In this document: piece by piece, positions 58,731 through 64,000 of the stretch
How positions within the stretch are numbered: position 1 is the first letter of the stretch
Layout: the number at the start of each line of letters is the position of its first letter
Source of the DNA: Neostapfia colusana
Taxonomy: Eukaryota > Streptophyta > Magnoliopsida > Poales > Poaceae
DNA: 64,000 nucleotides
Assembly: GCA_030760725.1 (NCBI GenBank)
Contig: JASWHV010000012.1
Coordinates: forward strand, 36,611,652 to 36,675,651
Direction of reading: 5' to 3'
Position numbers and translations under genes: made by a program
Notes under the pieces: model-generated
Told to the model about the DNA's origin: nothing
The model's database searches: none
Seen by the model: the letters and a program-made list of their open reading frames with translations, nothing else

Positions 58731-61624
58731 TGTAAAAGTCCCAAAAACTTGTAAATGGAAAACTTGAGCTATGAATAAAGTTGAGTCTAAATACAAGAAA
58801 TGGGACTTGCAAAAAACTTTTGTAGACTCATGAAAGTGTTGGCATGTTCAATAAAACCTTGAATTCAGTTTGAACAAAAAGGGTCACTTCAAAAAGAAGA
58901 AGGGCATTTCCAAAAGGGGAAATTCAAACTGTTGTTTAAGAAGTTGTATTTGCAATGGCCAACTCAAAGATCAGAAAGCATATTCAAATTCTTCAGGTCC
59001 AAATTATGAGGAAGGAAAATTTTGAGCAAATTTGGAGGTGCTTTGTTAGAAATACCAAAGGGACTTGTAAAATTCATCGAAATTTGAATTCAAATTTGAA
59101 ACTGAGGCCAAACATGTCAATTTGCCAAACAGCTTTTGAATTTGAAATTCTTCATTACTGAAGTTTGCAATGTGCCAAAAACTGGAGATATTTAAGAAAG
59201 AAACTTGGTGGGGCCCAATTGTCATAGAGAAGAGGGAAAACTTAGCACATAAGTCTTTGCTCTCGGGTCAGACACGAACTCGGATCAACTCACCGGGTGA
59301 CACCGCGGCTACACCGAAGCCACCGCCTCACCCCCCCTCGTGCTGGCAACCAGCTTACCAGCCTCTTTGCCCTCGGCGTGATCCTTCCCCTCTGAACCGA
59401 GCAAACCGTGTTTCGTCTCTCCTCCTCGTGCCCGATAAGCACTGAGCTCGCCGCCGCCTCGGTTCCAACCGGAAACGCATGCAACCCCAGTGCACAGCAC
59501 CGTCTGAACCGAAAAACGGCAAGGCCTGATCGCCCTTCACTCCCTCAGAACAAGAGCAGCCCGAGTTACAGGTCTCCTAGCCGGAAAACTGGCTCCTCCA
59601 CGGCGACTTGGAACAGAACCGGCGTCAAGCTCTCGTGGGCAGCTCACCACCGTGGGTTTCATGCTCAAGCAACGACGCTCAGAGGCACTCTTTACCGCCG
59701 TGGTGCTTCTCCCTGGAGCTCAGCTCAAATGGCGATCCCTAACGTCCGAATTTGAAGCTTTTCTTCCGGAGCATGCCCACGGACCCTCTGGTAAACATTT
59801 CTCAAATTTACGCTTAATTTGCACTTAGAGGTCACCAAATCGTGCACAAAGGATCTATACCCGACGGCGATCCGATCCCCTTCACAACCCTAGCTAGAAA
59901 CCCCGTGTTAGCGGCTAATTTCGAGCCTTCCGATCGGCGATCATGGCGGGGGCACTTGGGCACATGGTGAACCTCAACTTGCCACCGCTTCCGAGCCACG
60001 TTGAGGCCATGCCGAGCTAGCCCATCCTCCGCTGGTGCTTTTGGGCGGTTCGGTTGAGCTGTTGGGGGGCTACAAGGGCCGGGCGACGGCGCCGATCGTT
60101 ACCCAAGGCTGCGGCTCGTCGCCGAGGGTAGTCCGGCTGCCGGCAGACCGAGCCAACCCCGTAGACGTATTCCCCGACCTCCCAAACTCACAGGCGGTGG
60201 GTCTCCGGCCGAGAGGCTGCCAGGAAGCCGGGTCCGGCGAGCTCCAGTGGAGTGCCGGCGAGGGGGAGGCGCGGGGAATCGGCCGAGGAAGAAGAAGACC
60301 CCCCTCGGGCCCCTGTGTCAGCAGCTGAAGATTTAAAAATCCAGATCGGCTGTGGCGTGTGATCCAGTGTGGCCATGCGTGGGCTAAACCCTGTAGCCAT
60401 GTGTCCTCGCATTCTATTGGCTGCCCTTTTAAAGAGTGGGTCCAGTTAGGTTTTCTGTAGGAAATTAATTCCGGATTTCAAACAAAGTTTAGAAATTTAT
60501 AACATGTGCTAGGAAACTCCAAATTGGGTGATTCAAATTCTGTTAGATTCATCTTGACAAGATCTATCCAAATATGCAACCCAATTGGCATGAAAATTAA
60601 TAGAAAATTCTGGGAAATTCTTTAAAGCTTTTCAGCAAAAGAATTTTAGGGGGAGTTTGGTTCATCCAAAAATTCCCATATTTTGCCAGGATATTATTTA
60701 GGATGTTAGGAAACTCCTGTAAAAGGTTCAGCTCATTTGTATTTGGTTTAGTTAGGGTAATTCTGATTTCAAATTTCTGTATTCAAATGAATACAGAAAC
60801 ATTTTCAAAGAATTTCCAAAACTTGGAAATTCAGTTCTGGGCATTCCTTAGCTCCAAAAATCCTAGAAAAATTTATGCATGCTCCCTGCGCTATTTATGA
60901 AATTGTAGTTCACTTGAATTTGCATGAAAGTGCAAATTTATTCAGAATTAATTCCTTTTTGCCTAAATGCTTAGGGAATTTTTATAGGTGATCTACTTAG
61001 TAAAATATTCTGAATTTTGGTCCAGATGACTTTCTTGTGACAAGAAACTCACATGAAAATTTTTAGCTCCATTGGAGCTCTGGATCATCACTATCCTGTT
61101 GAACTTATTTAGACGAGTAGCATACAAGTGATGAAATATAATTATCACTTGATCATGTTGCTTCACTCAAATCAAACCACTAGCCCCAGTGTCATCTTAA
61201 ATTCTTAAACAGATTTCCAGTTTAAACTTGTCTTTGGCACTTGTTAGCAAAAGTTTTATAATTAAACATGTATACCTATTCATAACGTGTAGTGATAAAA
61301 CGTGGAAAGTGAGAAGGAGAAATTGAGCTTGGATCAAGGAGCAAGAAGGGCAGGGATTGAGCTTCAAGTCTGCAGAAACTAACTTCATACATCTCTGACT
61401 TTAGTCACCTGCAAAACCAAGGCAGGCCCCGGTTTGCCTTTAAGTTGTTTTCTAAAGTTTTTACTTTGATCACTACTATGGGTCAAAGTTTGTATGTGCA
61501 ATAGGTCAAGGATGTTTTATACTCCACTTGCATGACCAAAAAGGAACCCTTGGATCAATGGTAGAATGGTTTCATCGCTGTAGAATAAGGCCGTGCTAAA
61601 TAGGCTACGACATCCAGTAGAAGA

Positions 61625-61645
61625 CGAGTAGTTGGAAACTACTCG
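61625..61645 (+). other. Short conserved hairpin, G LTR
   Basis: CGAGTAGTT-GGA-AACTACTCG, 9-bp stem. Confidence 0.6.
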
Positions 61646-62200
61646 CGAGTTATAGTTCAGGGTTTTGTAAGTGTGGTTGGAAGGGAGAGGCAAACTAAAG
61701 TTTAAATTTCTAAAGATGAGACCGGGCAGAGGGGTTAGGCAGCGACAAGACGAGGTCTTGGTCGAGTAGCCCTGCCTGTGTCGGTTAAGGACCAATGCGT
61801 GTGCCGCGTCTAGGAGCAAGTATTGAGTTGTGTACCGGATGCTTACTGATATATGGGAACCAGGAAACCGATGTACCAGGTTCACTGGGTTGTAGAGGCA
61901 TACCACATCGTCTCGTTAGACCTATGAGCCCGAGACGGCGCGACCAGTTCTACAGTCTAGTGTCCTGAGAAAGGTTGCCACATACGACGTAATGAAGGAC
62001 ACCAGATTTGGGTCTTCAGAGGCGGGCGTATGTGTCGAGTTATCCGGGTAGTGTTTGATTTGAATAACCGTCCCTCGCGGTTATTGAGTACCGCTTGCTC
62101 CCATGTTGCGACGTAGTAATCAAGTTGTGTGGAAATAGTTTGTAAAGTTTTAAATGCTGTTATGAAAATTGTAAATTGCTTGAAAATCATGTTTGGAAGG

Positions 62201-62388
62201 GGGGCCTTGGCGCAGCGGTAAAGCTGTTGCCTTGTGACCATGAGGTCACGGGTCCGAGTCCTGGAAACAGCCTCTTGCAGAAATGCAGGGAAAGGCTGCG
62301 TACAAAAGACCCAAGTGGGTCGGACCCTTCCCCGGACCCTGCGCAAGCGGGAGCTACATGCACCGGGCTGCCCTTTCTTTTTTTTTTT
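62201..62388 (+). mobile_element. SINE resembling the grass Au SINE
   Basis: 188-bp tRNA-derived SINE. It opens GGGGCCTTGGCGCAG, with an A box (TGGCGCAGCGG) and a B box (GGTCCGAGTCC, 62251-62261), a non-tRNA body, and a T-rich tail (62378-62388). It is flanked by an 18-bp target duplication with one mismatch (62178-62195 and 62389-62406), so it is a bona fide retroposed copy. I recognise the head and body as the Au SINE of grasses from memory. Inserted in the G LTR just upstream of the conserved-loop hairpin. Confidence 0.9.
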
Positions 62389-62453
62389 GCTTGAAAACCA
62401 TGTTTGAAGTAGAGATAGAGCAAACTAAAGTTATTTTCCACCTTGGGACAAGT

Positions 62454-62500
62454 AACATTGGAATGAAGCGTTTCTTGTTTGATTGTGGAGTTCCAATGTT
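62454..62500 (+). other. Conserved-loop hairpin, G LTR
   Basis: AACATTGGAA (62454-62463) pairs perfectly with TTCCAATGTT (62491-62500). The loop carries GCGTTTCTTGTTTGATTG. The stem differs completely from B/D and F, yet pairs. Confidence 0.78.
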
Positions 62501-62958
62501 GCTGGGCTCAAGGTCACTACTATTAAAGCTAAAATCTGAAAGTTATGGATGAACTCCTAGGCGAGTCTTTTTGCAAATTACAAGATTAGGTCTTAAGTTA
62601 CCCTCATGTAGATTTGCATGCTTTAGGGGAGACGGTTAAGTCTTGCTGAGCCTTTGTGCTCACTCTTGCTATATAAGTGGTTTTGCAGGTAAACTTCGAC
62701 GCTATAAAGAAGGTTGTCCGGTGAGACTCGGGAACTTCCGAGTCATGTCACACTTGGAGAACCTAGCCGCTGCCATGTCTTCGTGTTGCTAGTGAGAGCA
62801 GCCCGCGGGCTGGACCTCTTCTCGAGTGCTTCTTAGATATTCGACGTGAGCTGTTATAGACTTCCGCTGTAGCTAATTTATGTAAAGTATTACAAAGAGC
62901 AGTTGTAAGCTTCCGCTTTGATTTATGTAATACATTGTTCCTTATATGTGTGCTGTTG

Positions 62959-62979
62959 GGTGCCGCATAACACGGCACC
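62959..62979 (+). other. U5 hairpin, G LTR
   Basis: GGTGCCG-CATAACA-CGGCACC, as in F. Confidence 0.6.
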
Positions 62980-63048
62980 ACCCAATGCGATTCCCGGGCA
63001 AGGTGCCCCATCCCCGTAACTGAGCCGGACGGCGGGGTCCCGTCAGCG

Positions 63049-63060
63049 TGGTATCAGAGC
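63049..63060 (+). other. Primer-binding site of element G
   Basis: TGGTATCAGAGC, 3 nt (GCG) after the LTR. Confidence 0.92.
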
Positions 63061-63239
63061 CGCATTGGTAATGGCGCATGAAATAAGGATTGTATTATGA
63101 CAAAAGCTTAGGATACGGTGAGCAAACGGTATTAGACCTACATAAGGACTATAGTAGTATAGTTACTTAAAGTGACAGTACTAACATACTTGTTATAATT
63201 CTGAGTTTTTTTATTGTGTAACGACGCACCTACGCTCAG

Positions 63240-64000
63240 GTAAGCATGGTAAGGAATGCCACCAAAAGAGGTTCAATTTCGGTTAGCTCCCCTAACGAGG
63301 AATGTGGTTCAGGGATAGGTCTCACAGCTTGGTGTGAGACGTTAATATGAAACTCTTGGACTCTTCATGTTCCTGAGTTCATATGAAACGCTGATCCCTA
63401 GCGTGCATTAGGCAAGTAAGTGAGACCCCATCGTGTGGTCAGTAACGCGATAGTGTGTTCGTCTGGAAATAGCCCAGGGGGACATACGCAACGCTTGCCA
63501 TCGGCGTGCCCTGCAGGGCAGTAGGTGGTATCTGTTGGGTTTATAACATTCCCAACCGTGACGACCCATTCATGATATACTCGGGTTCCCTGTCGTGTGA
63601 TGTAAAAACATGATCACATACCTTGAGACGTGGCTTAACTCAAGGACGGCCGTATGGCAATGATACGGGCGTTTGTATTTACTTTTAAATATGGATCTGC
63701 CTGAAATGAAACAACCTTTGAGTGCACCACTATTGCGTGTTCTTCTGCAGGTACTAACCACGTACGTATCCCGTGTAGTACACGTGTGCGAGAGACCGTC
63801 TTAGTGCCACTGATAATACGTATATGCCGGTATAATCCGGGTAGGATTTTCTTTTGGTGAGGTAACGTAGTACCGATATGATTCTTACGGAGAATCGACA
63901 CCGTACTAAACATATAATCCTCTTCCCTATGGAGAAATGATTCGTGAACTAACTTTCAACTAAAAATGGAAGTTTGAAACAAGTATTAGTTAATGAACTC
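63240..64000 (+). other. Element G leader, start of putative intron
   Basis: Donor GCTCAG|GTAAGCATGG (GT at 63240), with CTTCTGCAG|GTACTAAC at 63750/63751. Related to the leaders of A, C and E. The acceptor lies beyond the window. No ORF. Confidence 0.5.

Larger units (their letters stand above)
58731..63045 (+). repeat. 5' LTR of element G, carrying a SINE
   Basis: 4315 bp including a SINE of about 190 bp; ends CCCGTCA. About 60150-60262 is almost identical to E near 43086-43197, while the flanks diverge. The small ORFs here look spurious. Confidence 0.85.
58731..64000 (+). mobile_element. Element G: retrotransposon 5' end, runs off right edge
   Basis: LTR starting TGTAAAAGTCCC, primer site, and the first 950 bp of leader. 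The five bases before it, GTGTC, would be its left target duplication. LTR 3' landmarks are like F and B, but the leader after the primer site is closely related to A, C and E. No coding region is reached. Confidence 0.85.

Noticed and set aside
62201..62275. tRNA gene
   Set aside because: A and B box are present but the sequence continues into a SINE body with T tail and target duplication. It is a tRNA-derived SINE.
1..64000. CRISPR arrays, bacterial operons, integrons or host protein-coding genes
   Set aside because: No such patterns. All long frames are retroelement proteins or shadows, and the repeats are LTRs.

Overview
The window looks like intergenic DNA from a grass genome made entirely of nested Ty3/gypsy LTR retrotransposons. 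I found no host gene, rRNA, tRNA gene or CRISPR. Evidence for a plant: every primer-binding site is TGGTATCAGAGC (complementary to plant initiator tRNA-Met), the gag-pol reading frames are of the plant chromovirus type (Tekay/Del-like, with a chromodomain-like C-terminus), and a SINE resembling the grass Au SINE is present. The species cannot be named from the sequence.

Layout. Seven elements, A to G. Left half: the 3' part of an LTR of element F (24636-26574, plus strand) was hit by element A (minus strand, 1-24635, running off the left edge). The 5' LTR of A was later hit by element B (minus strand, 8845-24281), which is complete: two 4.05-kb LTRs, a perfect TGAGT target duplication, an uninterrupted 1518-codon gag-pol and an extra 314-aa ORF upstream of gag. 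Right half: element D (plus, 26610-58730) has a truncated LTR fused to the primer-binding region of F. Element C (plus, 29472-57434) sits in the leader of D. Element E (plus, 41555-56414) sits in the 3' LTR of C. Element G (plus, 58731 to the right edge) sits in codon 14 of the D copy of the extra ORF, and its LTR carries the Au-type SINE.

A, C and E share one LTR family (TGTAAAAGCCC start). B and D are a second family (TGTAAGGGCC start). F and G are two further related types. Order of insertion agrees with LTR divergence: the C LTRs differ by roughly 7 percent in a stretch I compared, E by about 1-3 percent, and B by only four substitutions and one 1-bp indel over 4.05 kb.

How it works together: only B has an intact coding set (Gag, protease, reverse transcriptase, RNase H, integrase, chromodomain-like tail). 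A, C and E carry frameshifts, stops or deletions. The most interesting non-coding signal is in the very long LTR leaders. Three hairpins recur across LTR families, two with compensatory base changes, and a conserved 5' splice donor shortly after the primer-binding site pairs with an acceptor directly at the first ATG. Together these suggest a structured, spliced leader RNA common to these families.
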